A DNA stretch of 64,000 nt. Origin: Clostridium algoriphilum. Its GTDB lineage: Bacteria; Bacillota; Clostridia; Clostridiales; Clostridiaceae. Location: the NCBI RefSeq assembly GCF_020443705.1, contig NZ_JAIZZK010000004.1, positions 168,448-232,447 on the forward strand, read 5' to 3'. Positions 18,234 through 28,234 of the stretch are shown in pieces. Made by a program: the position numbers and the translations under genes. How positions within the stretch are numbered: the first letter of the stretch is position 1; the number at the start of each line of letters is the position of its first letter. Under the pieces are notes generated by a model that was given only the letters and a program-made list of their open reading frames with translations, was not told where the DNA came from and ran no database searches.

Positions 18234-18731
18234 ATGATAAAATTAAATGGAATAGAAAAGATGACAAATGAGCAGAAATACAAATATATGCTTATTCTGT
18301 TAGAAGGGCAGCTCAGCTCAGAAGAAAATGATCTGGCAAATTTATCGAATGCAACCGCAATTCTAAAGGCAATTATGGATAAGATAAATTGGTCAGGGTT
18401 TTACATACTCAGAGATAATACATTAGTTCTTGGAATGTTCCAGGGACTGCCAGCATGTAACAGAGTAGAAATAGGTAAAGGCGTATGTGGATCCGCAGTA
18501 ACAGAAAAAAAACTTAAGCGAATAGAAAATGTTCATGAATATTCAGGTCACATTGCTTGTGATAGTGCTACAAATTCAGAAATTGTTATACCTATAATAA
18601 AGGATGATGTGGTTTATGGAGTTTTGGATATAGATAGTCCGGATATAGGAAGATTTACGGAGCTTGATGAAAAGTATTTAGTACAATTTGTTGATAAACT
18701 TAACAAATATATAGATTGGACGAAAGTTTAA
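18234..18731 (+). CDS. Free methionine-(R)-sulfoxide reductase (GAF domain, fRMsr)
   Basis: 165 residues forming a single GAF domain. The enzyme reduces free methionine-R-sulfoxide, part of oxidative damage repair. NWSGFYILRDNTLVLGMFQG, the Cys in LPACNRV, GKGVCGSAV and the HIACDSATNSEIVIPI block with its Cys match the YebR/fRMsr catalytic pattern. The ATG at 18234 follows AAGAGGTGAG; a GTG nine bases earlier overlaps that site and is rejected. cvfB begins 21 nt downstream, so the two probably form one transcript. Confidence 0.9.
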   Translation: MIKLNGIEKMTNEQKYKYMLILLEGQLSSEENDLANLSNATAILKAIMDKINWSGFYILRDNTLVLGMFQGLPACNRVEIGKGVCGSAVTEKKLKRIENVHEYSGHIACDSATNSEIVIPIIKDDVVYGVLDIDSPDIGRFTELDEKYLVQFVDKLNKYIDWTKV

Positions 18732-18752
18732 ATAAAAGGTAGGAGATAATAA

Positions 18753-19595
18753 ATGATAAACATAGGAGATTTAAATAGTTTAACAGTAGTTAGGCGTGCA
18801 GAATTTGGGTATTATTTGGGTGCTGGGACAGACAACACTAGCGATGACATATTATTACCAATGAAAAGTACAGTAGGTAGAGCGCTTAAAATCGACGATG
18901 AAGTTGAAGCCTTCATATATAGAGACTCAAGTGATAGATTAATTGCTACTTTAAAAAGACCACTCGCAAAGGTTGGCGACTTAGCTTATCTTAAAGTTGT
19001 TGACATGACTCCAATAGGAAGTTTTGTAGAGATTGGTTTAGAAAGAGACATATTAGTTCCTTTCAAGGAGGAAAATTATAGCTTAGAAACTGGTAAAAAA
19101 TATCTTTTTTATATATACTTAGATAAGACTGGAAGACTCGCAGCTACTACATTTATTGATAAATATTTATACGAGACAGATTCATATAATATTGATGATG
19201 AAGTGGAGGGTACAGTATATGGAATCCAGACTAATGGTACCTTGATGATAGCTATTGATGATATTTATAGAGCGGTTATTCTAAAAAATGAGAATTATAC
19301 TAGTATAACACCTGGAGATAGACTAAGTGTACGAGTAAAAAAATATTATGAAGACGGTAAAATGGACGTAACAGCAAGAAAGCCAAGACTTGAGGAAAGA
19401 GATGTAGTTGAAGAACAAATATTAGAATATTTAGCTAAATCTAATGGTTCTATGCCATATAATGATAAAAGTTCACCAGATGATATAAAGAAAATATTCA
19501 AAACTAGTAAAAACTCTTTTAAAAGAGCATTAGGTGGACTTATGAAAAGTGATCTAATTACTCAAGATGAAGATGGTACCACTTTAAAACAATAA
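18753..19595 (+). CDS. cvfB: CvfB-like S1 RNA-binding protein
   Basis: 280 residues. The N-terminal region LTVVRRAEFGYYLGAG and PLAKVGDLAYLKVVDMTPIGSFVEIGLERDILVP are S1-type RNA-binding modules; a C-terminal winged-helix region (SPDDIKKIFKTSKNSFKRALGGL) completes the CvfB/YitL layout of three S1 repeats plus wHTH. CvfB affects virulence-factor expression in Staphylococcus; its role in clostridia is not established. An AGGTAGGAG site precedes the ATG. It is second in the operon with the methionine sulfoxide reductase and ends at a perfect terminator palindrome. Confidence 0.9.
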   Translation: MINIGDLNSLTVVRRAEFGYYLGAGTDNTSDDILLPMKSTVGRALKIDDEVEAFIYRDSSDRLIATLKRPLAKVGDLAYLKVVDMTPIGSFVEIGLERDILVPFKEENYSLETGKKYLFYIYLDKTGRLAATTFIDKYLYETDSYNIDDEVEGTVYGIQTNGTLMIAIDDIYRAVILKNENYTSITPGDRLSVRVKKYYEDGKMDVTARKPRLEERDVVEEQILEYLAKSNGSMPYNDKSSPDDIKKIFKTSKNSFKRALGGLMKSDLITQDEDGTTLKQ

Positions 19596-19609
19596 GACAT
19601 CTTTAAAAT

Positions 19610-19647
19610 AATAAAATGCCGATGAATTAATTCATCGGCATTTTATT
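19610..19647. terminator. Perfect palindromic terminator between cvfB and the Ca2+-ATPase
   Basis: A 38-bp perfect palindrome (19-bp arms) with an ATGCCGATG core and A/T runs at both ends, placed between convergent genes. Confidence 0.9.
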
Positions 19648-19649
19648 AT

Positions 19650-22313
19650 TTAAATTTTAGATGAGCTACGTTTAAACATTTTTACAACTTCATTAAATAA
19701 AAGTGGCATTAAGGATAAGATAGTAACGATACCCCAATCTGCCAAACTCAAAGCATGAACACTGAAAGCATTTGCGAGTGGTGGCACAGTTATTATTAAG
19801 TTTTGTAGCACTATTCCTATAATTATAGCTCCAATTAAATATTTGTTTGTAAATAAACCTATTTGAAATATAGATTTCTTATCATTTCTCATATTAAGTG
19901 AATGAACAAGTTGAGAAACACTAAGTACTACAAAAGTCATAGTTTGTGCATGTTTTAAAGCATCTTGTGAAATATTTTTAGGGAATAAAGGGAATAAATT
20001 TGTTGTTCCACTATAATACTTTGCACCTATTATGAATGCCACTAAAGTTACTACACCAATTAACAATCCGTTAAGAAGCAAACTTACAGTTGCACCCTTA
20101 AATAAACTATCTTTCGGGTTACGTGGTTTATATTTCATAACGTCGGGGTCACCAGGATCTACACCTAAAGCTAAAGCTGGTAGTGTATCTGTAATTAAGT
20201 TAATCCATAGTATATGGATAGGTCTAAGAGGCGATGCCCATCCTAGAAGTATTGCAAGAAATAAAGCTATAATTTCTCCAACATTACATGAGATAAGGAA
20301 TACTACAGTTTTCTTAATATTTGTAAATATATTCCTTCCTTCTTTTATAGCAGAAACTATAGTTGAGAAGTTATCGTCTATTAATATCATGTCAGCAGCA
20401 CCCTTAGCTACATCAGTACCTGTTATACCCATGGCAACACCTATATTTGCCATTTTAAGGGATGGAGCATCATTTACTCCGTCTCCAGTCATAGATACAA
20501 TGTTGCCTTTGGATTTAAGAGCCTTTATAATTTTAACTTTATGTTCTGGGGACACTCTTGCAAATACGCTTATATTATCAATTTTACTAATTAGTTCAGA
20601 ATCCGACAATTTATCAAGCTCAGTGCCAGACATAACTGCGGATGAATCTTCAGTAATATTAAGTTCTTTGGCTATGGCAAAAGCTGTGTTTTGGTGGTCA
20701 CCGGTTATCATAACAGTTTTTATTCCAGAGTTTTTACATAAGGAAATAGAATCTTTAACCTCAAGTCTAGGTGGATCTATCATACCTACAAGTCCAATAA
20801 ATATCAAATCATTTTCTAAGGAATTGATATCTACATGAGAAGTTGGAAGGATTTTATAAGCTGAACCTAGAACTCTTAATGCGTTGTCTGACATATTGTT
20901 AGAGGCAGTTAAAATTTCTTTTTTTATGCTTTCAGTAATATCTACTATGTTACCTTTTATATAGGTTTTAGTGCATAATTTGAGCAGGTTATCAATAGCT
21001 CCTTTAGTCATTACATAATACTCATTATCGTATTTATTTACAGTAGTCATTAATTTTCTATCTGATTCAAAGGGGATTTCATCAATTCGTTGATGCTTTT
21101 TTTCTAAATCATCTTTGAAAGTTTTGTAATTAACTCCAGTTACCAATAGAGCAATTTCAGTTGGGTCACCTGTTTTTGAGTTTTCAGAATAGGTAGCATC
21201 ATTACATAAAATGAGACTCTCAAGCAAGAGCTTATGTTCAGTGTTATTTATGTTTAGACTGTCTATATTTTCTGAATAACCACCTGAGTAGAATTTTGTT
21301 ACTGTCATTTTATTTTGAGTTAGAGTTCCTGTTTTGTCTGAACATATAATATTTACTGAACCTAAAGTCTCAACAGCAGGTAGTTTACGTACAATAGCTT
21401 TCTCTTTTATCATCTTTTGAACACCCATAGCAAGCACTATAGTAACTATAGCAGGAAGACCTTCAGGGATAGCAGCTACGGCTAAACTAATAGATGTAAG
21501 GAGCATTTCAAAAAGATCCCTTTTTTGAAGAACGCCAACTACAAACATAAGAGCACATATGAGGAGAGCACCTATACCAAGATATTTGCCAAGCTGGGCT
21601 AGTTTATTTTGAAGAGGGGTTTGGGCATCTACTTTTTCATCGAGCATTTTAGCAATTTTACCTATTTGTGTATTCATCCCAGTGTGTACAGCTATCCCAA
21701 CACCTCTACCATATGTTGCGAGTGTAGACATGAAGAGCATATTCTTTTGATCACCCAGTGGAATATCATCTCCAGTTAAGACTAGTGATGCTTCTTTATC
21801 TACTGGCACAGACTCACCTGTAAGTGTAGATTCTTCAATTTTTAGATTAGCAGTTTCAAGTAGCCTTAAATCACAAGGCACATATCGTCCTGCGTCAATG
21901 ATAATAATATCTCCAGGTACAACTTCCTGTGATGGAATTTCTTTTAATTCACTATCTCTTCTAACTACAGCCTTAGGTGTAGATAATTTTTTTAATGCAT
22001 CTAGAGCTTTTTCAGCTTTTGACTCTTGAATAATGCCTACTGAAGCATTAATAATAATAACAATACCAATTATTATTGCGTCACTTGTTTCACCAAGTAG
22101 TGCAGATATCGCTGCCGCTACAATTAAAATGTAGATTAAAATATCGTTTAATTGAGCAAAAAACATAGCTATTAGAGTTTTAGGCTTTTTAGATGCTAAT
22201 TGGTTAAGTCCGAATTTTTCTCTTTGTAATTCTGCTGCCTTTTGAGAAAGTCCAGTTATTGGATTAGTTTCCAATTCTTCTAAGACCTCATCTATTGTTT
22301 TGTTAAAGAACAT
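19650..22313 (-). CDS. Calcium-transporting P-type ATPase (P2-type)
   Basis: 887 residues. A cation-ATPase N-terminal domain is followed by ten membrane segments with the usual cytoplasmic loops: TGESVPVDKEA in the actuator domain, the phosphorylated Asp326 in DKTGTLTQNKMTV, KGAIDNLL in the nucleotide domain and TGDGVNDAPSL at the hinge. PEGLPA in segment 4 and NLITDTLPALALG in segment 6 supply the SERCA/PMR1-like Ca2+ ligands. It exports Ca2+ (possibly Mn2+) at the cell membrane. GAGGTG precedes the ATG. Monocistronic. An alternative reading as a Na+/K+ type is less likely. Confidence 0.92.
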   Translation of the reverse strand: MFFNKTIDEVLEELETNPITGLSQKAAELQREKFGLNQLASKKPKTLIAMFFAQLNDILIYILIVAAAISALLGETSDAIIIGIVIIINASVGIIQESKAEKALDALKKLSTPKAVVRRDSELKEIPSQEVVPGDIIIIDAGRYVPCDLRLLETANLKIEESTLTGESVPVDKEASLVLTGDDIPLGDQKNMLFMSTLATYGRGVGIAVHTGMNTQIGKIAKMLDEKVDAQTPLQNKLAQLGKYLGIGALLICALMFVVGVLQKRDLFEMLLTSISLAVAAIPEGLPAIVTIVLAMGVQKMIKEKAIVRKLPAVETLGSVNIICSDKTGTLTQNKMTVTKFYSGGYSENIDSLNINNTEHKLLLESLILCNDATYSENSKTGDPTEIALLVTGVNYKTFKDDLEKKHQRIDEIPFESDRKLMTTVNKYDNEYYVMTKGAIDNLLKLCTKTYIKGNIVDITESIKKEILTASNNMSDNALRVLGSAYKILPTSHVDINSLENDLIFIGLVGMIDPPRLEVKDSISLCKNSGIKTVMITGDHQNTAFAIAKELNITEDSSAVMSGTELDKLSDSELISKIDNISVFARVSPEHKVKIIKALKSKGNIVSMTGDGVNDAPSLKMANIGVAMGITGTDVAKGAADMILIDDNFSTIVSAIKEGRNIFTNIKKTVVFLISCNVGEIIALFLAILLGWASPLRPIHILWINLITDTLPALALGVDPGDPDVMKYKPRNPKDSLFKGATVSLLLNGLLIGVVTLVAFIIGAKYYSGTTNLFPLFPKNISQDALKHAQTMTFVVLSVSQLVHSLNMRNDKKSIFQIGLFTNKYLIGAIIIGIVLQNLIITVPPLANAFSVHALSLADWGIVTILSLMPLLFNEVVKMFKRSSSKI

Positions 22314-22423
22314 GAATATATCACCTCGTCTTATAGTATTTGTTATAACAGTGTAATTTATTAAAAATAAAAATAGGTTATATCATATTTTTATGTGGTA
22401 TTAGAAAATATATTCAACAATGT

Positions 22424-22960
22424 TTATATAGGTATTAAAGAATAAAATATAATACCTAATATTCCTGAAATCATTATTACTGAAATCGGATGAAGTTTAT
22501 TAGTTAACAAGAGTATTAAAACTATAATTCCAATAACTATGCTTTTAATGTCTTTATATGATTCTTTACCCAGGGACACAAAAACAGAAATTATAAGTCC
22601 AATCATAGCAGGTCTCATACCTGCAAGTGCTGCCTTCATTACAGTGGATTCTTTAAATTTTAGTAAAAAATGGTTGGCTATGGAGACTAGGAAAAAAGAA
22701 AATGAAATTACACCTAGGGTTGCAGCAACACTACCGAATACACCAGAAACTTTAAAACCAACAAAAGTAGCAGAATTTATTGCTATTGGTCCTGGAGTCA
22801 TCTGAGATATACCAATAATATCTATAAACTGTTTGGCGGTAATCCACTTATGATTTTCTACAATTTCTCTTTGAATAACTGGAAGCATAGCATAACCTCC
22901 ACCAAAACTAAAGGCACCTATTTTTAAGAAGGATAAGAAAATTTTTATAAGAATAGACAT
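22424..22960 (-). CDS. Chromate transporter, C-terminal-type half (short ChrA)
   Basis: 178 residues, one CHR domain with about six membrane segments. FGGGYAMLPVIQREIV and the SQMTPGPIAINSATFVG block are the signature motifs. Bacteria with split CHR proteins need both halves together for chromate efflux (exchange for sulfate). The ATG directly follows the stop of the other half at 22961. In most species the physiological substrate is not certain to be chromate. Confidence 0.88.
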   Translation of the reverse strand: MSILIKIFLSFLKIGAFSFGGGYAMLPVIQREIVENHKWITAKQFIDIIGISQMTPGPIAINSATFVGFKVSGVFGSVAATLGVISFSFFLVSIANHFLLKFKESTVMKAALAGMRPAMIGLIISVFVSLGKESYKDIKSIVIGIIVLILLLTNKLHPISVIMISGILGIIFYSLIPI

Positions 22961-23515
22961 TTACTTCGCCTTCTTTCCAAGAAATATTACCCCATATAAA
23001 GCAGATAAAAGTATAACTATAACAGGATGTACTTTTAAAAGTAATATACTAGCAATGGTTACTAAAATTATAATAAGATTTACATAACTTTTTTTTAGAG
23101 ATTTGGATAAGCTTACTACAGCTATGAGTATTAGTACTGGCACTGCAGCAGATATACCTTCAAATATCAAATTCACATAATAATAGTCACGAAACTTTAT
23201 AAAGAAAACAGCAATGCATAATATTATAAAAAATGATGGCAAAATTACTCCTAAAAGTCCAATCACAGCACCAAGTAAGCCACCAATTCGATAACCAATA
23301 AATATGCTGCTATTAACAACTAAGGCTCCAGGAAAGGTCTGAGAAATAACAACTATATCTAAAAAATCTTCTTTTGAAATCCACTTTTTTTTGGTTACAA
23401 TTTCAGTCTCAATGAGTGGAATCATGGCATATCCTCCACCAAAGGTAAATGATCCTATTTTAAAGAAAGTCCAAAACATATTTAGTAATCTATTTATTCT
23501 ACTCACCTCTAACAA
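22961..23515 (-). CDS. Chromate transporter, N-terminal-type half (short ChrA)
   Basis: 184 residues with the same CHR domain layout: FGGGYAMIPLIETEIV, then ISQTFPGALVVNSSIFIG. It is the upstream partner of the adjacent half, with start and stop codons abutting, so a hetero-oligomer is expected. The start is uncertain: TTG at 23515, GTG at 23506 and ATG at 23479 are all in frame, and AGAGGTG lies over the first two rather than upstream of them. No regulator lies beside the pair. Confidence 0.85.
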   Translation of the reverse strand: MLEVSRINRLLNMFWTFFKIGSFTFGGGYAMIPLIETEIVTKKKWISKEDFLDIVVISQTFPGALVVNSSIFIGYRIGGLLGAVIGLLGVILPSFFIILCIAVFFIKFRDYYYVNLIFEGISAAVPVLILIAVVSLSKSLKKSYVNLIIILVTIASILLLKVHPVIVILLSALYGVIFLGKKAK

Positions 23516-23793
23516 TCAAATTTTTATCTATATTAATAGAAATAAAAATATCTAGTATCATTTGAAAAACAAACCTATGTTTATAATCTATAATATTTAC
23601 CATTTAATTATACTAATATAAAGAAAAGTGGCAACATATAAGCAAAAATAAATTCATTACGGCAAAATATTTTTAAAATGGGGCTAGAATTTATTTTCGG
23701 AGCTATTTTTTTCCATGAAGTTCGATATAATATATATAACAATGTATTTAAGATAAGAAGCACTAATAAATGCAAATGGGGGGTGAAAACACA

Positions 23794-24216
23794 ATGGAAA
23801 TATCAAGAACTAGAAGAAATTCAACTGTTTCAACGGAAAAAAAACCTGTTTCTAGTAAAATGGATTTTTCTCAAAATTTTGGTTTTGCTAGGCAACATAA
23901 ATCGGAAGAAAAATTAATGGAGATGATGGATGATATAAAAAAGAAAGGTAATAGGTTTACTATTACAAAATCCTTTTCAGATGTCAAAGCTTATAAAAAT
24001 TTAATTAAGCAATACTTGGACTCTGTTTTAAAACACATGTACGAGGTGAAAAAGGATATTAGTTTTTGGCAAACGCAATATTTTATAACGGTTGAGACTG
24101 TTGACACAAAACTTGAAGAACTTACTAAGCTTTTATTAAATCAAGAAAAAGAAAATCTTAGTATAGCAAATACTATCGACGAGATTTCAGGTCTAATTGT
24201 AGATATTTATAAATAA
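23794..24216 (+). CDS. YaaR family protein (DUF327)
   Basis: 140 residues starting at the ATG at 23794, which follows GGGGGGTG. The N-terminus (MEISRTRRNSTVSTEK) and the C-terminal IDEISGLIVDIYK, with the SFSDVKAYKNLIKQYL helix, match YaaR. The family is common in Firmicutes, where it usually lies near replication/thymidylate genes; its function is not established. Here it stands alone between the chromate transporter and NadE, away from that usual context. A longer reading from 23770 has no ribosome site. Confidence 0.88.
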   Translation: MEISRTRRNSTVSTEKKPVSSKMDFSQNFGFARQHKSEEKLMEMMDDIKKKGNRFTITKSFSDVKAYKNLIKQYLDSVLKHMYEVKKDISFWQTQYFITVETVDTKLEELTKLLLNQEKENLSIANTIDEISGLIVDIYK

Positions 24217-24229
24217 AAAAAATACAAAT

Positions 24230-24264
24230 ATTGTGTAAAGTTTGATGCAGTCACCTTACACAAT
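24230..24264. terminator. Hairpin between yaaR-type gene and nadE
   Basis: ATTGTGTAA pairs with TTACACAAT around a 17-nt loop in the gap between two convergent genes. U-tracts are weak, so termination is only likely by position. Confidence 0.45.
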
Positions 24265-24286
24265 ACAATATATGTACTCCTTTAAA

Positions 24287-26197
24287 CTAAAGGAAAGAGT
24301 TAAAACTAGCATCTGATGGCATTCTAAGATCTCCTCTTGGGGATACACTTATAGTTCCTACTTTTGGACCATCTGGTAGAGCTGAGCGTTTAAATTGTTG
24401 AGTAAAAAATCTTTTTATAAACTTATCTAACCATTTAACTATTTCAGCTTCTGTGTAATCATCTTTAAAAGCCTCTTTCGCTAAAAACAATATTTTTTTA
24501 GTAGAAGCTCCTTGTTTCATAAAATAATAAAGGAAGAAGTCATGTAGTACATAAGGTCCTACTATGTCTTCAGTTTTTTGAGTGATTAAACCACTTTTAT
24601 CTTTAGGCAAAAGCTCCGGACTTACAGGAGTATCAAGAATATCTAAAAGGATTTCTGTTACTTCTTTTGAAGATTCTTTATCCGCTACATATTTAACTAA
24701 ATATCTTACCAATGTCTTCGGGATTGAGCAATTCACAGAGTACATGGACATATGGTCCCCGTTATATGTGCACCAACCTAAGGCGAGTTCTGATAAATCA
24801 CCTGTACCTATTAATAGACCACCTTCTTTATTAGCAAGGTCCATAAGAATTTGAGTTCTTTCTCTTGCTTGAACATTCTCATAAGTTACATCATGTTTTT
24901 CAACTGGATGACTTATATCTTTAAAATGTTGAAGGCATGCATCAACTATATTAATTTCCCTAAGATCTGTCCCTAAATTCTTACATAAATTCACTGCATT
25001 CATATATGTTCTATCAGTAGTTCCAAAACCAGGCATAGTTATAGTAATGATGTTTTTTAATGGTATTTTTAACTTATCAAAGGTTTTAACTATAACAAGG
25101 AGTGCTAGTGTCGAATCAAGCCCCCCGGAAATTCCAACAATAGCTTTATTAAGCCCCGTATACGAGAATCTTTTAGCCAGTGCTGATGATTGAATATTAA
25201 ATATTTCGCCGCAACGTATATCACGTTGAAGTTGATTAGAAGGAACAAAAGGATATTTATCTATTTTCCTATCAAAAGCTCCAAAATCTAAGTCTGAAAA
25301 TTGAAAATGAATTTCAATAACTTCAAACGGACATATAGAGGTACTATTTCTAAAACTCATATTTTTAAGTCTTTCACTATTTAATTTATTTATATCTATA
25401 ATAGAATTAATAACTTCGTTTTCTCTTTGAAATCTATCATTCTCTTTTAAGATTAAACCATTTTCACTAATTAAAAGATGACCACTAAAAAGTAAATCTG
25501 TAGAAGACTCGAAAACACCAGAGGATGCATATAAATAAGAACACATACATCTTGCACTTTGAGATGAAACTAAAGATTTTCTGTAATCTGCTTTGCTTAC
25601 TAATTCATTGGATGCTGATAAGTTAGCTATTATGTTTGCTCCTTGAAGAGCTAAATAGCTGCTTGGTGGAACGGTTACCCATAGGTCCTCACATATTTCA
25701 AAACCAAATTTAATATCGTTACAAGTAAATAATAAATTTGTTCCAAAAGGAATCTCCTTTGTAAAAGAAAGATTTATAACCTTGTTAATTATCCCAAGAC
25801 CCTCAGTAAACCATCTTTTTTCATAAAACTCTGAGTAATTCGGAATGTAGCTTTTTGGTACTATTCCTAAAAGTTTACCGTTAAATATTACATACGCACA
25901 ATTATAAAGACAATCATTACTATATAGAGGGGATCCAACAGCAATTAATATATCTTTGTTTTTAGAAAACTCACATAGGGATTTAATTGCACTTTCAGAT
26001 TCCTCAATTAGTCTACGTTGCATAAATAAATCAGCACAGGTGTAAGCTGTTATGCAAAGTTCTGGGAAAACTATAAATTTTGATTTTTCGTTTATTGCAT
26101 GCTCGATACAACTTTGTATATTAGTTAAGTTAAATTCTATATCTGCCACACTAACAACTGGACAAGCAACTGAAACCTTTATAAAAGAAGTTTCCAA
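24287..26197 (-). CDS. nadE: Glutamine-dependent NAD+ synthetase
   Basis: 636 residues in two domains. The N-terminal nitrilase-type glutaminase has its Glu in VFPELCITAY, Lys in PKSYIPNY and nucleophilic Cys in FEICEDLW. The C-terminal synthetase has the ATP-pyrophosphatase loop GISGGLDSTLALLV and TGDLSELALGW. It amidates nicotinic acid adenine dinucleotide to NAD+ with ammonia channelled from glutamine. The TTG start has AAAGG about 12 nt upstream, rather far. Monocistronic. The length fits the glutamine-dependent class and not the short ammonia-dependent one. Confidence 0.95.
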   Translation of the reverse strand: METSFIKVSVACPVVSVADIEFNLTNIQSCIEHAINEKSKFIVFPELCITAYTCADLFMQRRLIEESESAIKSLCEFSKNKDILIAVGSPLYSNDCLYNCAYVIFNGKLLGIVPKSYIPNYSEFYEKRWFTEGLGIINKVINLSFTKEIPFGTNLLFTCNDIKFGFEICEDLWVTVPPSSYLALQGANIIANLSASNELVSKADYRKSLVSSQSARCMCSYLYASSGVFESSTDLLFSGHLLISENGLILKENDRFQRENEVINSIIDINKLNSERLKNMSFRNSTSICPFEVIEIHFQFSDLDFGAFDRKIDKYPFVPSNQLQRDIRCGEIFNIQSSALAKRFSYTGLNKAIVGISGGLDSTLALLVIVKTFDKLKIPLKNIITITMPGFGTTDRTYMNAVNLCKNLGTDLREINIVDACLQHFKDISHPVEKHDVTYENVQARERTQILMDLANKEGGLLIGTGDLSELALGWCTYNGDHMSMYSVNCSIPKTLVRYLVKYVADKESSKEVTEILLDILDTPVSPELLPKDKSGLITQKTEDIVGPYVLHDFFLYYFMKQGASTKKILFLAKEAFKDDYTEAEIVKWLDKFIKRFFTQQFKRSALPDGPKVGTISVSPRGDLRMPSDASFNSFL

Positions 26198-26355
26198 ACT
26201 AATTCACGACCTTTCTCTGGTTTTTCGAATATAGTATATGCATAAATGACTTGAAATAACAAATATTTACTCAAATTATATCATTATTTTAGTTTAATTA
26301 GTAGGTGCAACTAATGATTATTTTACCATGTTTAAATAAGGTAAAACACCATGTG

Positions 26356-26376
26356 GTATTATATTACATATAATAC
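26356..26376. repeat. 21-bp palindrome in the nadE / nfeD divergent region
   Basis: GTATTATAT and ATATAATAC flank TAC. It lies in the 371-nt gap between divergent genes, which is otherwise very AT-rich and shows no further clear structure. It could be an operator, but in DNA of this composition a chance palindrome is also possible. Confidence 0.3.
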
Positions 26377-26568
26377 AATAGAATAAATTATTATTAAGTT
26401 TAAAAACTACAATATTATATAATAATAACAATGAAATTTTTATTATTAATAAGTTATATAAAATTGTATTATAAAGTTCATAAAAGATATATAATTAAAA
26501 TAGGATTAATAGTGCAATAATGAAGTAGATTTAATAATATTATTTAATATCCATAAGGAGGATACGAT

Positions 26569-26997
26569 ATGAAATGGACGCCAATGATATTTTGGGTAGT
26601 TGTAGCATTGGGGGCATTAGCCATTGATATTACAACTAGTAGTTTTATGTTTGTATGGTTTGCTATAGGTGCTATCGCAGCAATAATTGCTATTGGTTTA
26701 AATGCTTCGGTAATTGTTCAAGTATTTGCTTTTGTAGCAGTTAGTGCAGTGGTTATGGCCATCGGGTATCCTATTGTTAAGAAAACCATAAAGAATACTG
26801 TGAAAAAAACTTTGACTATGGAGGAAGGGTATGTCGGGCGCGAATTTACAATAACAAAAGATATTGATGAAAAAGCAAGCATTAAATTCCAAGGGATTTA
26901 TTGGACTGTAAAGAATGTGGGAGAACCTTTAAAAAAGGGTGACTCGGTTCAAATTACTGGTATCGAAGGAAATAAATTATTAATAGCTAAAGTATAG
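26569..26997 (+). CDS. NfeD-like membrane protein
   Basis: 142 residues: membrane segments in the first ~75 residues (FWVVVALGALAIDI, FMFVWFAIGAIAAIIAIGL) followed by a soluble OB-fold domain (GYVGREFTITKDIDEKASIKFQGIYW cannot be split from it). This is the short NfeD type that partners SPFH proteins. An AAGGAGG site precedes the ATG. The SPFH gene starts 28 nt downstream, the common conserved pair. The pair is thought to organise membrane microdomains or protein quality control. Confidence 0.9.
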   Translation: MKWTPMIFWVVVALGALAIDITTSSFMFVWFAIGAIAAIIAIGLNASVIVQVFAFVAVSAVVMAIGYPIVKKTIKNTVKKTLTMEEGYVGREFTITKDIDEKASIKFQGIYWTVKNVGEPLKKGDSVQITGIEGNKLLIAKV

Positions 26998-27025
26998 TTA
27001 TATTAAATTCGAGGAGGAATTTGTT

Positions 27026-28000
27026 ATGGGAACAATTATAGGCTTGGTTTTATTACTAATAATAATTATTATGATTTTAACATCTATTAAAATTGTTAAT
27101 ACTGGGTATGTGCTTTTAGTAGAAAGATTTGGTCAGTTTCATAGGATACTAGAACCGGGTTGGCATTTAACAATTGTATTTGCAGATTTTGTTAGAAGAA
27201 AGATTTCTACTAAGCAGCAAATATTAGATATTCAACCACAGAATGTTATAACTAAGGATAATGTTAACATATCAATTGATAATGTTATATTCTATAAGGT
27301 TATTAACTCAAGGGATGCTGTATACAATATTGAGGATTATAAATCAGGTATAGTATACTCAACTATTACTAATATGAGAAATATTGTGGGAGACATGACT
27401 TTAGATGATGTATTATCAGGAAGAGATAGAATAAATTCTAGGCTTCTTGAAATAATCGACGAAATTACGGATGCTTATGGAATAAAAATATTGTCTGTAG
27501 AAATTAAAAACATTGTTCCACCAGGTGAAATACAACAAGCTATGGAGAAACAAATGAGAGCAGAGAGAGATAAGAGAGCATTTATCCTCACAGCAGAAGG
27601 TGAAAAACAAAGTTTAATTGAAAAAGCAGAAGGACATAAGCAAGCTCAAATATTAAATGCTGAGGCTGAAAAACAAGCAAATATTAGACATGCAGAAGGA
27701 CTTAAAGAATCTCAACTTCTTGAAGCAGAAGGTAAAGCTCGCGCTATAGAAACTATTGCAATTGCAGAAGCAGAGGCTATAAGAAAAGTAAATACAGCTA
27801 TCATAGAGTCAGGTACTAATGAAACTGTAATAGCATTAAAACAGATAGAAGCTCTTAAAGAAATGGCGAAAAATCCAGCTAATAAACTTATACTTCCAAA
27901 TGAAACATTGTCAAGTTTCGGTAGTATAGCAGCAATAGGTGATATGTTAAGAATGAATAAAAATAGTGAGAATATTTCAATGCCAAACAAATCAATCTAA
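27026..28000 (+). CDS. SPFH/band 7 protein (paraslipin-type)
   Basis: 324 residues: one N-terminal membrane segment (residues 4-22), the SPFH domain (GYVLLVERFGQFHRILEPGW through VEIKNIVPPGEIQQAM), then an Ala/Glu-rich coiled coil (KAEGHKQAQILNAEAEKQA) and a C-terminal tail. Stomatin/QmcA-like proteins form large membrane-associated rings. It pairs with the NfeD-like gene just upstream; together they are a known two-gene unit in bacteria. GAGGAGG precedes the ATG, and a long nested hairpin terminator follows. Confidence 0.93.
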   Translation: MGTIIGLVLLLIIIIMILTSIKIVNTGYVLLVERFGQFHRILEPGWHLTIVFADFVRRKISTKQQILDIQPQNVITKDNVNISIDNVIFYKVINSRDAVYNIEDYKSGIVYSTITNMRNIVGDMTLDDVLSGRDRINSRLLEIIDEITDAYGIKILSVEIKNIVPPGEIQQAMEKQMRAERDKRAFILTAEGEKQSLIEKAEGHKQAQILNAEAEKQANIRHAEGLKESQLLEAEGKARAIETIAIAEAEAIRKVNTAIIESGTNETVIALKQIEALKEMAKNPANKLILPNETLSSFGSIAAIGDMLRMNKNSENISMPNKSI

Positions 28001-28039
28001 ACTGGTACCTATGTCAAGTACATTCTAAAAAAAGGTGCC

Positions 28040-28096
28040 AACAAAACAAGAGACGATTCCTGTACTGTACAGGGGTTATCTCTTGTTTTGTTTTTT
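28040..28096 (+). terminator. Nested-hairpin terminator after the SPFH gene
   Basis: A 14-bp outer stem (28040-28053 with 28079-28092) encloses an inner CCTGTAC/GTACAGG stem and is followed by a run of Ts. It isolates the NfeD-SPFH pair from the pentose operon. Confidence 0.88.
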
Positions 28097-28234
28097 AAGC
28101 CTTTTATTCTTGTAATACATAAAAGAAGAAATAGATTTTCGATTTAAATTGAAAATAATTATATGGGATGAAGAACTATTAAAAATCAAGATCTTAATAA
28201 TTTTAAAAAAAATGAAAAAGTTTACATAAACCTA

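Noticed and set aside
23678..23917. 79-codon open frame on the plus strand overlapping the YaaR-type gene
   Set aside because: It shares DNA with the YaaR coding frame, has no ribosome site and no recognisable similarity.
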